Origin: Hungatella hathewayi
Lineage (GTDB): Bacteria > Bacillota > Clostridia > Lachnospirales > Lachnospiraceae
DNA length: 64,000 nucleotides
Assembly: GCA_025149285.1 (NCBI GenBank)
Contig: CP102274.1
Span: 2,681,501-2,745,500, forward strand
Direction: 5' to 3'
Shown: piece after piece, positions 17,638 to 25,710 of the stretch
Layout: each line of letters starts with the position of its first letter
Position numbering within the stretch: the stretch's first letter is position 1
Position numbers and translations under genes: made by a program
The notes under the pieces: generated by a model
The model's database searches: none
Told to the model about the DNA's origin: nothing
Seen by the model: the letters and a program-made list of their open reading frames with translations, nothing else

Positions 17638-17661
17638 AAATAAGCAGAGGTGGTGAATGTG

Positions 17662-17871
17662 ATGCCTTTAACCATGGCAAGAACCGGCGAAGCACAGATT
17701 ATACGGAAGATCGGCGGAAATGAAGAGACAAAAAGGTTTCTGGAGAATCTTGGTTTTGTAGCAGGCGCAGCGGTCACCGTAGTGTCGGCGATCAGCGGCA
17801 ATATGATCGTCAATGTAAAGGATTCCAGAATCGCAGTGAATCAGGATATGGCAAAAAAAATTATGGTTTAG
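17662..17871 (+). CDS. feoA: Ferrous iron transport protein A (first copy)
   Basis: A 69-residue SH3-like protein of the FeoA family, thought to bind FeoB at the membrane and modulate its GTPase or assembly. The family pattern 'FLENLGFVAGAAVTVVS' followed by 'NMIVNVKDSRIAVNQDMAKKIMV' is complete. An open frame extends back to GTG at 17650, but AGAGGTGG at 17646-17653 is spaced correctly for the ATG at 17662, so I use that start. It lies 15 bases before a second feoA and is the first gene behind the Fur-controlled promoter. Confidence 0.88.
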   Translation: MPLTMARTGEAQIIRKIGGNEETKRFLENLGFVAGAAVTVVSAISGNMIVNVKDSRIAVNQDMAKKIMV

Positions 17872-17886
17872 TAGGAGGAAAAGAGG

Positions 17887-18108
17887 ATGCAGACCTTGAA
17901 GGAAATTCCATGCGGCACGACCGTAACCGTGAAGAAGTTAAACGGAGAGGGCGCAGTTAAACGCCGGATTATGGATATGGGAATCACAAAAGGCTGTTCT
18001 GTATTTGTCAGGAAGGTTGCGCCGCTCGGGGATCCGGTGGAAGTAATGGTGCGAGGGTATGAGCTTTCTTTGAGAAAACAGGATGCGGAACTGATTGTGG
18101 TAGAGTAA
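17887..18108 (+). CDS. feoA: Ferrous iron transport protein A (second copy)
   Basis: A 73-residue FeoA-family SH3-like protein, divergent from the first copy. 'RRIMDMGITKGCSVFVRKVAPLGDPVEVMVRGYELSLRK' (described in parts) is the canonical FeoA core, including the 'LGDP' and 'RGYELSLR' signatures. This copy is closer to the classical FeoA than the first one. GGAGGAAAAGAGG before 17887 gives a good ribosome binding site. It lies 76 bases before feoB. Confidence 0.9.
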   Translation: MQTLKEIPCGTTVTVKKLNGEGAVKRRIMDMGITKGCSVFVRKVAPLGDPVEVMVRGYELSLRKQDAELIVVE

Positions 18109-18184
18109 AAGATCAGGGAAGGGCGGACGCCCTATATTTTAAGAATGAGAGTTAGATATGACTAACTAAAGGAGGAACAAGAGT

Positions 18185-20341
18185 ATGGCAATCCGTATTG
18201 CACTGGCAGGTAATCCGAACTGCGGAAAAACCACCATGTTTAATAACTTAACAGGCTCCAACCAGTATGTTGGAAACTGGCCTGGAGTTACGGTTGAGAA
18301 GAAGGAAGGGAAACTGAAGGGAAAGAAAGACATCATTATCACCGACCTTCCGGGAATTTATTCCCTGTCACCGTATACACTGGAAGAGGTCGTAAGCCGT
18401 GACTATTTAATCAATGAGAGACCGGATGCGATTATTAACCTGGTGGACGCCACGAATCTGGAACGTAACTTATATTTGACGACACAGCTTCTGGAACTCG
18501 GTATCCCGGTTGTCATCGCCCTGAACATGATGGATCTGGCGGTGAAGAGCGGCGACAAGATCGACGAGAAGAAACTGGCGGCAGCGTTTGGATGTGAAGT
18601 GGTTGCTACCTCGGCTTTAAAGGGCGAGGGACTGACTGAAGTGGTGGACCGTGCGGTTCGTCTGGCAAATGCCAAAACCATTCAGGTGCCGAAGCATGAG
18701 TTTTCCAGAGAGGTGGAAGGCTGTCTGGCCGATATTGCAGACCTTCTTCCCAATTCCGTTCCGGACCACCTGGCGCGCTGGTACAGCATCAAGCTGTTCG
18801 AGCAGGATGAGAAGGTCCTGGGTACGACCCCGCTTTCTGCCGATTCCTCGAAGCGTATTGTGGAAATCGTGAAGGATGCCGAGAAGCAGATGGATGACGA
18901 TGCGGAGAGTATCATCACCAACGAGAGATACGAATACATATCGAAAATCATTACGGGCTGTTTAAAGAAGAATCGTAAGGGAATGACTGTTTCGGACAAG
19001 ATTGACAGGATTGTAACGAACAGAATCCTGGCACTTCCGATCTTCGTAGCCGTGATGTTTGTGGTTTATTACGTTTCCGTCACATCATTAGGAACTATTG
19101 TTACCGACTTTACCAATGATACGCTGTTCGGTGCATGGATCCAACCGGCCGTTCAGGGCTTAATGGAAACCGCAGGCGCTTCCGAATGGCTCGTTTCCCT
19201 GGTTGTGGATGGTATCATCGGAGGTCTGGCGGCTCCAATCGGATTCGCTCCTCAGATGGCGATTCTCTTCCTGTTCTTATCTGTCCTGGAAGACTGCGGA
19301 TACATGGCGAGAGTTGCATTTATCATGGACCGTATTTTCCGCAGATTCGGATTATCGGGAAAGAGCTTTATCCCGCTGCTTATCTCTTCCGGATGCGGCG
19401 TTCCGGCGATCATGGCCACTAAAACCATTGAAGATGATAAAAACCGCCGTATGACCATTATGACATCAACCTTCGTTCCCTGCGGCGCAAAGCTTCCGGT
19501 TATCGCACTGGTAGCAGGTGCGATCATGGGTGGGGCCTGGTGGATGGCACCCAGCATGTATTTCATCGGAATTGCATCGGTTATCGTATCCTGTATTATT
19601 TTAAAGAAAACGAAAATGTTTGCAGGTGATCCGTCACCGTTCGTAATCGAACTTCCGCAGTACCACGTTCCGTCAGTGAAGACGGTGCTGCTTCACGTAT
19701 GGGAGCGTGTATGGAGCTTCTTAAAGAAAGCGGGAACAATCCTGTTCCTCTGCTGTATGGTGATGTGGTTCCTGGCTACGTTCGGTGTGGAAAACGGCGC
19801 CTTTGGCATGGTTGAGGATATGGAGGCTTCCTTCCTCGCGATCATCGGTACCTTCCTGGCCCCGATCTTTGCACCGCTGGGCTTTGGAAGCTGGCAGGCG
19901 GTTGCATCTTCCCTTTCCGGCTTCGTGGCAAAGGAGGGCATCGTCAGTACGATGGGTGTTCTCGCCAATATGGCGGAGGCAACGGAGACAGATGCGGCTC
20001 TGTGGCAGTATGTTATGACGGATTTCTTCCACGGAAGCGCTCTTGCAGGCTTTACCTTCTTAACCTTTAACTTACTGGATTCTCCGTGCCTGGCTGCAAT
20101 CAGCACCATGGCGAAGGAGATGGGAAATAAGGGCTGGACCGCATTTGCCGTTATCTTCCAGAATGTGTTCGCTTATGCGGTATGCCTGATGATCTACCAG
20201 CTGGGATCATTCGCCATGGGCGGAGGGTTCGGTATTGGAACGGCAGTGGCTGTCATAGTTCTTGCTGCCGGGCTGTATCTGCTGTTTCGTCCGGCTCCCG
20301 GAGCGGGTAAAAAGGCAGAAACTGCAGCGGCCGGAATTTAG
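18185..20341 (+). CDS. feoB: Ferrous iron transporter FeoB
   Basis: A 718-residue protein with an N-terminal small G domain and a polytopic membrane domain that imports Fe(II) under anoxic conditions. G1 is GNPNCGKTT at residues 9-17, G3 is DLPGIYS near 55 and G4 is NMMD near 116; a helical GDI-like region follows to about 270. The membrane part contains the Gate/core repeats, including 'LSVLEDCGYMARVAFIMDR' and 'SGCGVPAI' with the conserved cysteines. Length is typical. Two feoA genes precede it, and a Cys-rich small membrane protein and a Fur-like regulator follow, all in one direction behind Fur boxes, so iron-repressed expression is expected. Confidence 0.96.
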   Translation: MAIRIALAGNPNCGKTTMFNNLTGSNQYVGNWPGVTVEKKEGKLKGKKDIIITDLPGIYSLSPYTLEEVVSRDYLINERPDAIINLVDATNLERNLYLTTQLLELGIPVVIALNMMDLAVKSGDKIDEKKLAAAFGCEVVATSALKGEGLTEVVDRAVRLANAKTIQVPKHEFSREVEGCLADIADLLPNSVPDHLARWYSIKLFEQDEKVLGTTPLSADSSKRIVEIVKDAEKQMDDDAESIITNERYEYISKIITGCLKKNRKGMTVSDKIDRIVTNRILALPIFVAVMFVVYYVSVTSLGTIVTDFTNDTLFGAWIQPAVQGLMETAGASEWLVSLVVDGIIGGLAAPIGFAPQMAILFLFLSVLEDCGYMARVAFIMDRIFRRFGLSGKSFIPLLISSGCGVPAIMATKTIEDDKNRRMTIMTSTFVPCGAKLPVIALVAGAIMGGAWWMAPSMYFIGIASVIVSCIILKKTKMFAGDPSPFVIELPQYHVPSVKTVLLHVWERVWSFLKKAGTILFLCCMVMWFLATFGVENGAFGMVEDMEASFLAIIGTFLAPIFAPLGFGSWQAVASSLSGFVAKEGIVSTMGVLANMAEATETDAALWQYVMTDFFHGSALAGFTFLTFNLLDSPCLAAISTMAKEMGNKGWTAFAVIFQNVFAYAVCLMIYQLGSFAMGGGFGIGTAVAVIVLAAGLYLLFRPAPGAGKKAETAAAGI

Positions 20342-20416
20342 GAATATGAATCGGCGGTGTGACAGAGGAAGCTGAAACCAATGTTTTGTGACTGATTATA
20401 GAAAAGAGGGATACTT

Positions 20417-20605
20417 ATGGTAACTTGGTTAGCTGCCAATGCGGCAACAATTATAATATCAATGATAATACTCGCGCTTACGGGACTGGCGGTTCGTTCT
20501 GTCTATAAGAATCGGGGAACCTGCAGCTGCCAGAGCAAGAGCGGATGCGGCGGACAGTGCAGTTGCTGCCATGGCTGCACTCCGGTCCATAAGCCGCACT
20601 CGTAA
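20417..20605 (+). CDS. FeoB-associated Cys-rich membrane protein
   Basis: A 62-residue protein with one N-terminal transmembrane helix (about residues 5-27) and a Cys-rich tail, 'CSCQSKSGCGGQCSCCHGC', typical of the small protein that follows feoB in many Firmicutes. The cysteines could bind iron or sense redox state; the exact role is unknown. GAAAAGAGG precedes the ATG. It belongs to the feo operon by position. Confidence 0.85.
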   Translation: MVTWLAANAATIIISMIILALTGLAVRSVYKNRGTCSCQSKSGCGGQCSCCHGCTPVHKPHS

Positions 20606-20622
20606 GGGGGGAGGTTGATGGA

Positions 20623-20892
20623 ATGAATCAGACTGATGCCCTCGAAGAGAAACGAAGCTATGTGATTCGTGAATTAAAGAGAAATGGATGCAGAATCACA
20701 AACCAGAGGCAGATCCTGATCGATGTGATTCTCCAGGACGAATGCTGCTGCTGTAAGGAAATGTATTATCAGGCATTGGAAAAGGATCCCACCATCGGAA
20801 TGGCTACCGTGTACCGTATGGTGAAGACCCTGGAGGAGATTGGACTGATCCGGAGAAAGAATCTCTACCGGATCGAGGGAGACAGCGCATAA
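20623..20892 (+). CDS. Short Fur-family regulator, DNA-binding domain only
   Basis: An 89-residue protein matching only the N-terminal winged-helix half of Fur-family repressors: 'RITNQRQILIDVI' and the recognition helix region 'MATVYRMVKTLEEIGLI'. Normal Fur proteins are 130-150 residues, with a C-terminal metal-binding and dimerisation half containing HHDH and CxxC motifs. Here translation stops after 'YRIEGDSA', and I see no continuation of that domain in any downstream frame, so this is not a simple frameshift. A CCCC run lies before the recognition helix. Being last in the feo operon, it may feed back on iron uptake, interfere with full-length Fur, or be a decaying remnant. Confidence 0.75.
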   Translation: MNQTDALEEKRSYVIRELKRNGCRITNQRQILIDVILQDECCCCKEMYYQALEKDPTIGMATVYRMVKTLEEIGLIRRKNLYRIEGDSA

Positions 20893-20952
20893 CGAGGCCA
20901 GGATTCCGGGCAGGAATGAAAGGCCCGGCACTGTCTTATCAGGAATAACAGG

Positions 20953-21003
20953 AACCGTCCGTGACACCCATGCAGAAAGATGCATGAGTATCACGGACGG
21001 TTT
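20953..21003 (+). terminator. Intrinsic terminator after the feo operon
   Basis: AACCGTCCGTGA and TCACGGACGGTT form a perfect 12-base stem, with an internal small hairpin (CATGCAGAAAGATGCATG), followed by TTTGTT. It ends the feo-fur transcript. Confidence 0.8.
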
Positions 21004-21085
21004 GTTCATTTCCGGAACGGGAGAGAGGTAGATTTATAGAGGAAAATCGTATATGATGGAAGCTGCCTGCTTTTCTTTTTTTAGA

Positions 21086-21112
21086 TGTAACTTTTTGGAG
21101 AAACAGGAGTCT
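21086..21112 (+). promoter_or_regulatory. Candidate ECF-type promoter of the sigma factor operon
   Basis: TGTAACTTTTT at 21086-21096 and GTCT at 21109-21112, followed by ATATAG, match the TGTAAC-N16/17-(C)GTC pattern recognised by many Firmicutes ECF sigma factors. It lies 50 bases before the start of the ECF sigma gene, which suggests autoregulation. Confidence 0.6.
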
Positions 21113-21161
21113 ATATAGGTGAGGGCTGTATGATTTAAGAAAAAGCAAAGGAGAGACATCC

Positions 21162-21677
21162 GTGGGAGTGAGATTTGAAGAAGTTTACCAAAGACAGAAA
21201 CATGCGGTATACGGTTACCTTTCCTATATGACAAAGGATGAAGATACGGCGGAAGACCTGGCGCAGGAGACTTTCTTAAAGGTTTACCTGGGGCTTAAGG
21301 GATTTAAGGGAGACTGCAGTGAAAAAACGTGGTGTCTGACGATTGCACGGAATACCTTTCTGTCCTTTGCCAGAAAGAAACAGCCGGTGCTTCTGGAGGA
21401 AGGTGACATGGAACGGCTGGAGGCCGGATACGAGAGAGGACCGGAGGAAAAGCTTCTGGAGGAAGAGAAGGCAAAGCTGATCCGGGAGGTGCTTTCCTCC
21501 TTAAATGCCGATGACAGGACAATCATCCTGCTTCGGGATTATGAAAAAATGACATATGCAGAGATTGCCAGGGTGACAGGGCTTTCAGAAACCGTGGTGA
21601 AGGTCCGGCTTCACAGGGCCAGACTCAGATACCGGAGCCGGTATGAACAGAGAGGAGGTGACGGCTGTGGCATGTGA
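21162..21677 (+). CDS. ECF-type RNA polymerase sigma factor
   Basis: A 171-residue sigma-70 family protein of the extracytoplasmic-function class. Region 2 is 'KDEDTAEDLAQETFLKVYLGL' (residues 26-46), the -10 recognition helix. Region 4 near 125-160 holds the helix-turn-helix 'MTYAEIARVTGLSETVVKVRLHRARLRYR' (described here in one motif; key residues Y, E, A, L, S, V, R). It starts with GTG preceded by GGAGAGA. The 3' end overlaps the anti-sigma gene by 11 bases, a standard coupling for such pairs. Confidence 0.92.
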   Translation: MGVRFEEVYQRQKHAVYGYLSYMTKDEDTAEDLAQETFLKVYLGLKGFKGDCSEKTWCLTIARNTFLSFARKKQPVLLEEGDMERLEAGYERGPEEKLLEEEKAKLIREVLSSLNADDRTIILLRDYEKMTYAEIARVTGLSETVVKVRLHRARLRYRSRYEQRGGDGCGM

Positions 21678-22698
21678 TTACAGAGAGCGTGTTCTGAAGT
21701 ATCTGCGGGAAAATACCGAGGACCCCGGGGTGGAACGGCATTTAGAGGAATGCATGGAGTGCCGCGCGCTGGTGGAGGGGTATCTGGAGAAAGAGAAGGA
21801 ACTGGACATACCGGAGGCCGGTTATGAAGGAACGGATGAGGAACTGAAGGAGCGGGTGGTCCATTTTGAAAAAGGAACCAGAAGAATCCTGGTGTTTACC
21901 CTGGTCGGCTTTGTGCTGGGCTGGTTTTCCATCGCATATTTTACGGATTCCTTTCTCGTGACAAAGGTGATTCTGGCCATTCCGTATAAGGCCAGTGAGA
22001 TGCTGCACAATCTGTTTCATTCCCATCCCTACAGTTATTATGGCGGGAACGGAATGTTTACGGAATTCAACGAATTTTTTCCGGGAAGAGGCCTTCTGAC
22101 CTTTTTGGCGGAGCGGATTACGCCGGTTCTGATCGGTGGCGCCGTCTATGGAAGCCTCGCCTATTTTACCGGGGATTCCAGGATCTTTACACTGCGGCGG
22201 TATTTGAAGTTTGCTGCCATATGGGCGGCCGTGGTTCTTCTGTGGACAGGGGCGCTGCTGAAGGCGGACACGCTGCTGGCGGCAAAGGATGACCGCATGG
22301 AGGATGTGACCGGATTCTTTCTGGCAACAGACAGCCAGGGAAACGGTTTTTATGAAGAGAAGGAGCCGGGAGCGAACGACACTGTTTTCCGTCTTCTCCG
22401 GGATGCCCTCTATCAGGAGGGGAATCCCCTGAAGCGTATAGGCGCTGAGGTGAGAGAGCCGGAGGATGAACTGCAGCTTCAGATCTTTCTGGGAAAATAC
22501 CGGCGGGATTCCATGATCTGCCGGTTAAATCCGAAAGAACACTATCTGGTGACGGAGCGCGGTACGGTTTATCGGGTACCGGAAGAATTCTCCAGATACA
22601 TGACGCAATACCAGGAGGACTGTTTTGAGTCCATATATGAAGAGTACTACGGGGAGGAGGCAGGTGAGAATGAAGAAGCCGGAGGGATGGAAAATTAA
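21667..22698 (+). CDS. Zinc-finger anti-sigma factor, membrane bound
   Basis: A 343-residue protein. Its first 45 residues contain the zf-HC2 anti-sigma motif HLEECMEC (His-x3-Cys-x2-Cys), which binds the sigma factor. At least three hydrophobic segments follow (near 76-96, 150-170 and 180-200), and a long C-terminal extracytoplasmic domain completes it. I chose GTG at 21667, because AGGAGGTG at 21653-21660 is correctly spaced for it; an ATG at 21643 lies upstream without a good site. It probably holds the ECF sigma factor at the membrane until an envelope signal arrives. The sensory C-terminal part is not one I recognise. Confidence 0.85.
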   Translation: MACDYRERVLKYLRENTEDPGVERHLEECMECRALVEGYLEKEKELDIPEAGYEGTDEELKERVVHFEKGTRRILVFTLVGFVLGWFSIAYFTDSFLVTKVILAIPYKASEMLHNLFHSHPYSYYGGNGMFTEFNEFFPGRGLLTFLAERITPVLIGGAVYGSLAYFTGDSRIFTLRRYLKFAAIWAAVVLLWTGALLKADTLLAAKDDRMEDVTGFFLATDSQGNGFYEEKEPGANDTVFRLLRDALYQEGNPLKRIGAEVREPEDELQLQIFLGKYRRDSMICRLNPKEHYLVTERGTVYRVPEEFSRYMTQYQEDCFESIYEEYYGEEAGENEEAGGMEN

Positions 22699-23374
22699 AA
22701 CAGGGAAGGACTGGTGTCTGGCGTTTCTGTTTGCGGCACTGATGGTCTATGTGGCAGTGGTACGCTTTTTTCAATGGAAGATCCTGGATTTTATGCAGAA
22801 ATTCATGCCGGATAAGATGAGTACCATGAACCTGCCGGGCGGATACGGGACAGTGCTGTTCTGGGCGCTGATTATGGCGCTGCTTGTGATGGCAGTGCTG
22901 GCGCATCGGCGGCAGAAACGGAAGTATATAGCGGCGGCAGGACTGGCCGGGTTTCTGATTGCCGACTGTGCACTGGGCGGTTTCGTATATCACTGCAGGC
23001 TGATTGTACAACGGGGAACGGAGGAGCCTGCGGCTTCCGCCTGGATCTGTTTTGAGGACGGGACAGAACAGGTGAAGCTGGCGGCCGGGGATGAGACGCT
23101 GGAACGGCTTCAGGCGCTGGCCTTTTCCCTGGAGCGGCAGCCGGCAGAGAGACAGGAGGAGCTGCGGGAGCTTGTGAGAGACGGGGGGAAGGAACGCTCG
23201 TTTGTCTGGTTTTCATTTCCGGATAAATATTTCCACGGGTATGATCCCATCTTTTATATAGAAGATGGGCTGATCTACATGAACCGGGATGCTGGGGGTG
23301 TGGTATTTTATAAGGATAACGGTCTGACCGAATGCATGGAAGAACTGAAAAGCGCTCCGGCACCGGCTCCCTGA
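22670..23374 (+). CDS. Hypothetical membrane protein in the sigma/anti-sigma operon
   Basis: A 234-residue protein that I do not recognise. It has a short basic N terminus, a transmembrane segment near residues 12-30, two more near 60-80 and 85-110, and then a soluble domain of about 120 residues rich in acidic residues. It starts inside the anti-sigma gene (29-base overlap) behind an AGGTGAG site, so it is translationally coupled to it. A role as a co-regulator or sensor for the sigma system is inferred from position alone. The end of the gene has a Pro-Ala tail (APAPAP). Confidence 0.7.
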   Translation: MKKPEGWKIKTGKDWCLAFLFAALMVYVAVVRFFQWKILDFMQKFMPDKMSTMNLPGGYGTVLFWALIMALLVMAVLAHRRQKRKYIAAAGLAGFLIADCALGGFVYHCRLIVQRGTEEPAASAWICFEDGTEQVKLAAGDETLERLQALAFSLERQPAERQEELRELVRDGGKERSFVWFSFPDKYFHGYDPIFYIEDGLIYMNRDAGGVVFYKDNGLTECMEELKSAPAPAP

Positions 23375-23556
23375 CGAAACGAAAACCCCGAAATCCCGGC
23401 TAAAGTAATTGACGAAAGCAGCTTTTCATAATTCTGTAAGTTTACAAGTTTATCCTGACAATGAGGGTCTCCGGCTTGACTTTACAGGAGGTTTGTGACA
23501 AAATAGGTAGTTGTAATGAATGAAAAACCTGGAAAGAAAAGAGGTCCTTAAACGAT

Positions 23557-24711
23557 ATGACAAAGATTGATATTATTTCCGGCTTCCTTGGAGCGGGTAA
23601 GACGACTTTTATTAAAAAACTGCTGGAGGAGGCTATCTCCGGAGAGCAGGTGGTTTTAATTGAAAACGAATTCGGTGAGATCGGCATCGACGGCGGATTC
23701 CTGAAGAATTCAGGAATCGAGATCAGGGAGATGAACAGCGGCTGTATCTGCTGTTCTCTGGTCGGAGATTTTGGAAAATCCCTGGCGGAAGTGCTGACAA
23801 AGTACAAACCGGATCGTGTAATTATCGAGCCGTCAGGCGTCGGCAAGCTTTCTGACGTTATGAAGGCGGTCAGAGATGTGGCTGCGGAAATCGAGGTTAC
23901 ATTGAACAGCGCAGTCACCATCGTGGATGTGGCGAAATGCCGGATGTATATGAAGAATTTCGGAGAATTCTTTAATAATCAGATTGAGAACGCGGGAACG
24001 GTTGTCTTAAGCCGTACCGACATTGCTGCTGTGGACAAGGTAAACCAGGCGGTAGAACTGATCCGTGAGAAGAATCCGGCTGCAGTGATTGTCACGACAC
24101 CGTGCAGCCAGCTGAGCGGCGCACAGCTTCTGGAGATTATTGAGAAACCGGATACGATGGCGGAAGATTTAATGAAGGAAGTTGAGGAGCACCGCCGTCA
24201 TCATCATGACCATGAGCATGGAGAAGAGTGCGGCTGCGGCCATGATCACGATCATCATCACGACCATGAGCATGGAGAAGAGTGCGGCTGCGGTCATGAT
24301 CACGATCATCATCACGACCACGACCATGGGCATGGAGAAGAGTGCGGCTGCGGTCATGACCATGATCATCATCACGACCACGACCATGGAGAAGCGTGCA
24401 GCTGTGGTCATGATCACGGCCATCATCATGCGGACGAGGTATTCACCAGTTGGGGCCTTGAGAACGTTGGGGCGATGAAGAGAGAGGAGTTAGACCGGAT
24501 TCTGGACGAACTGGCATACGGTGACCAGTACGGGGAGGTGCTTCGGGCCAAAGGTATGGTTCCCGGAGAAAAAGAGGGAAGCTGGCTCTACTTCGACCTT
24601 GTGCCGGAGCAGTATGAGATCCGTGACGGAGCTCCGGAATATACGGGCAAGGTATGCGTAATCGGTGCAAAACTGAAAGAAAATGAATTAAAGAAAGCGT
24701 TTGGCAGGTGA
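23557..24711 (+). CDS. CobW-family metallochaperone GTPase with His/Cys-rich insertion
   Basis: A 384-residue G3E GTPase. Walker A is GFLGAGKTT near residues 8-16, the family metal-binding CxCC motif is 'GCICC' near 64-68, and the NKxD equivalent is 'SRTD' near 150. Between the GTPase domain and the CobW_C domain (about 297-384) lies an 80-residue insertion (about 211-293) made of His-Asp runs and CGCG or CSCG motifs, encoded by four repeats. Such tails bind zinc, nickel or cobalt. Known family members deliver zinc or cobalt to target enzymes. A nearby cobalamin operon makes cobalt conceivable, but zinc is the more common cargo. The second CobW-like gene overlaps the end of this one's open frame region closely. 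Confidence 0.88.
   Translation: MTKIDIISGFLGAGKTTFIKKLLEEAISGEQVVLIENEFGEIGIDGGFLKNSGIEIREMNSGCICCSLVGDFGKSLAEVLTKYKPDRVIIEPSGVGKLSDVMKAVRDVAAEIEVTLNSAVTIVDVAKCRMYMKNFGEFFNNQIENAGTVVLSRTDIAAVDKVNQAVELIREKNPAAVIVTTPCSQLSGAQLLEIIEKPDTMAEDLMKEVEEHRRHHHDHEHGEECGCGHDHDHHHDHEHGEECGCGHDHDHHHDHDHGHGEECGCGHDHDHHHDHDHGEACSCGHDHGHHHADEVFTSWGLENVGAMKREELDRILDELAYGDQYGEVLRAKGMVPGEKEGSWLYFDLVPEQYEIRDGAPEYTGKVCVIGAKLKENELKKAFGR
24208..24429 (+). repeat. Four tandem repeats encoding the His/Cys metal-binding tract
   Basis: Units of 54, 54, 60 and 54 bases (24208-24261, 24262-24315, 24316-24375, 24376-24429) each encode His-Asp alternation followed by a short H-G-E-E/A-C-x-C-G motif. The first two units are identical except for one or two bases, so the tract looks recently expanded. 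Confidence 0.85.
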
Positions 24712-24715
24712 GAAG

Positions 24716-25669
24716 ATGGAATACACGGATACATTAGATGACGATTTTATGCCGGTCTTTTTGATCAATGGATTTTTGGAGGCCGGTAAGACCCAGTTTC
24801 TCCAGTTTACCATGCAGCAGGATTATTTTCAGACCGATGGAAAGACTCTTTTGATCGTCTGTGAGGACGGGGATACGGAGTATGACACAGAGCTGTTGAA
24901 ACGCACCAAAACGGCAGGAATTTTCATCGAAAATATGGCTGAGCTTACCCCGGAACGCCTTCTGGAGCTGGAGCTCCTTTATAATCCGGAACGGGTTTTA
25001 ATCGAGTGGAACGGCATGTGGAATCAGGATGAACTGCAGCTGCCGGATGACTGGCGTGTTTATCAGCAGATTACCATCATCGATATGTCCACCTTTGACT
25101 TATATGTGGCAAATATGAAGCCTCTTCTGTATGCCATGATTAAGAATTCTGAACTGGTTATCTGCAACCGCTGTGATGGAATTGAGGATTTATCAGGCTA
25201 CCGAAGAACGTTAAAATCCATGTGCCAGAGAGGCGAGATCGTCTTTGAGGACTCCGAGGGAGAGATCAATGAGATTGCAGATGAGGATCTCCCTTACGAT
25301 CTGGGGGCAGATGTCATTGAAATTTCACCGGAAGCCTATGGTATCTGGTATATCGACTGTATGGACCGGCGTGACCGCTACGACGGAAAGATTGTGGAAT
25401 TTACGGCCATGGTATTGAAAAGCCCGGAATTCCCGAAAAATTACTTTGTTCCGGGACGCATGGCCATGACCTGCTGTGAAGCCGACATGACCTTCCTGGG
25501 ATTTGTCACAAAGGCCAGAGAGGCTAAGGACTTACAGACGAAACAGTGGGTGAAGGTCCGGGCAAAGATCGCCTATGAATTCTGGAAAGACTATGAGGGG
25601 GAAGGCCCTGTGCTCTATGCGGAAACCGTCCAGCCGGCGGAACCCATCAGAGAAGTGGTTCAGTTTTAA
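24716..25669 (+). CDS. CobW-like GTPase fused to a DUF1980/TIGR03943-like C-terminal domain
   Basis: A 317-residue protein. The N-terminal part is a divergent G3E GTPase: Walker A GFLEAGKTQ near residues 18-26, and 'CNRCD' near 153-157 in place of NKxD. From about 225 the sequence 'GKIVEFTAMVLKSPEFPKNYF' and 'RMAMTCCEADMTFLGF' matches the C-terminal part of the YcgQ/TIGR03943 (DUF1980) family, whose CCxAD motif is conserved. Those proteins usually work beside a YcgR-like permease. The CxCC motif of normal CobW proteins is absent. AGGTGAGAAG supports the start at 24716, four bases after the first CobW gene. Function in metal handling is inferred; the exact role is unknown. Confidence 0.75.
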   Translation: MEYTDTLDDDFMPVFLINGFLEAGKTQFLQFTMQQDYFQTDGKTLLIVCEDGDTEYDTELLKRTKTAGIFIENMAELTPERLLELELLYNPERVLIEWNGMWNQDELQLPDDWRVYQQITIIDMSTFDLYVANMKPLLYAMIKNSELVICNRCDGIEDLSGYRRTLKSMCQRGEIVFEDSEGEINEIADEDLPYDLGADVIEISPEAYGIWYIDCMDRRDRYDGKIVEFTAMVLKSPEFPKNYFVPGRMAMTCCEADMTFLGFVTKAREAKDLQTKQWVKVRAKIAYEFWKDYEGEGPVLYAETVQPAEPIREVVQF

Positions 25670-25710
25670 TTAAAAACCGATAGTGAGGATTTCAGTTTCA
25701 GTTTAGAATG

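Larger units (their letters stand above)
17300..17661 (+). other. Intergenic region between glucuronidase and feo genes
   Basis: This 362-base region holds an inverted repeat at 17390-17420 (CCGGAAACAGAC / GTCTGTTTCCGG, 12-base arms). It lacks a following T tract, so its role as terminator is doubtful. Nearer the feo genes lie a promoter and two Fur-box-like palindromes, described separately. Confidence 0.6.

Noticed and set aside
20893..21000. Frameshifted remainder of the Fur homologue
   Set aside because: None of the three frames shows HHDH-type or CxxC motifs of the Fur C-terminal half.
24208..24429. CRISPR-like array
   Set aside because: Repeats are coding, directly adjacent and without unique spacers.
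24169..24478. Alternative-frame ORFs over the His-rich tract (Met-rich and Ile-rich)
   Set aside because: They are shadows of the low-complexity CAT/GAC repeat; codon use and context support the CobW frame.
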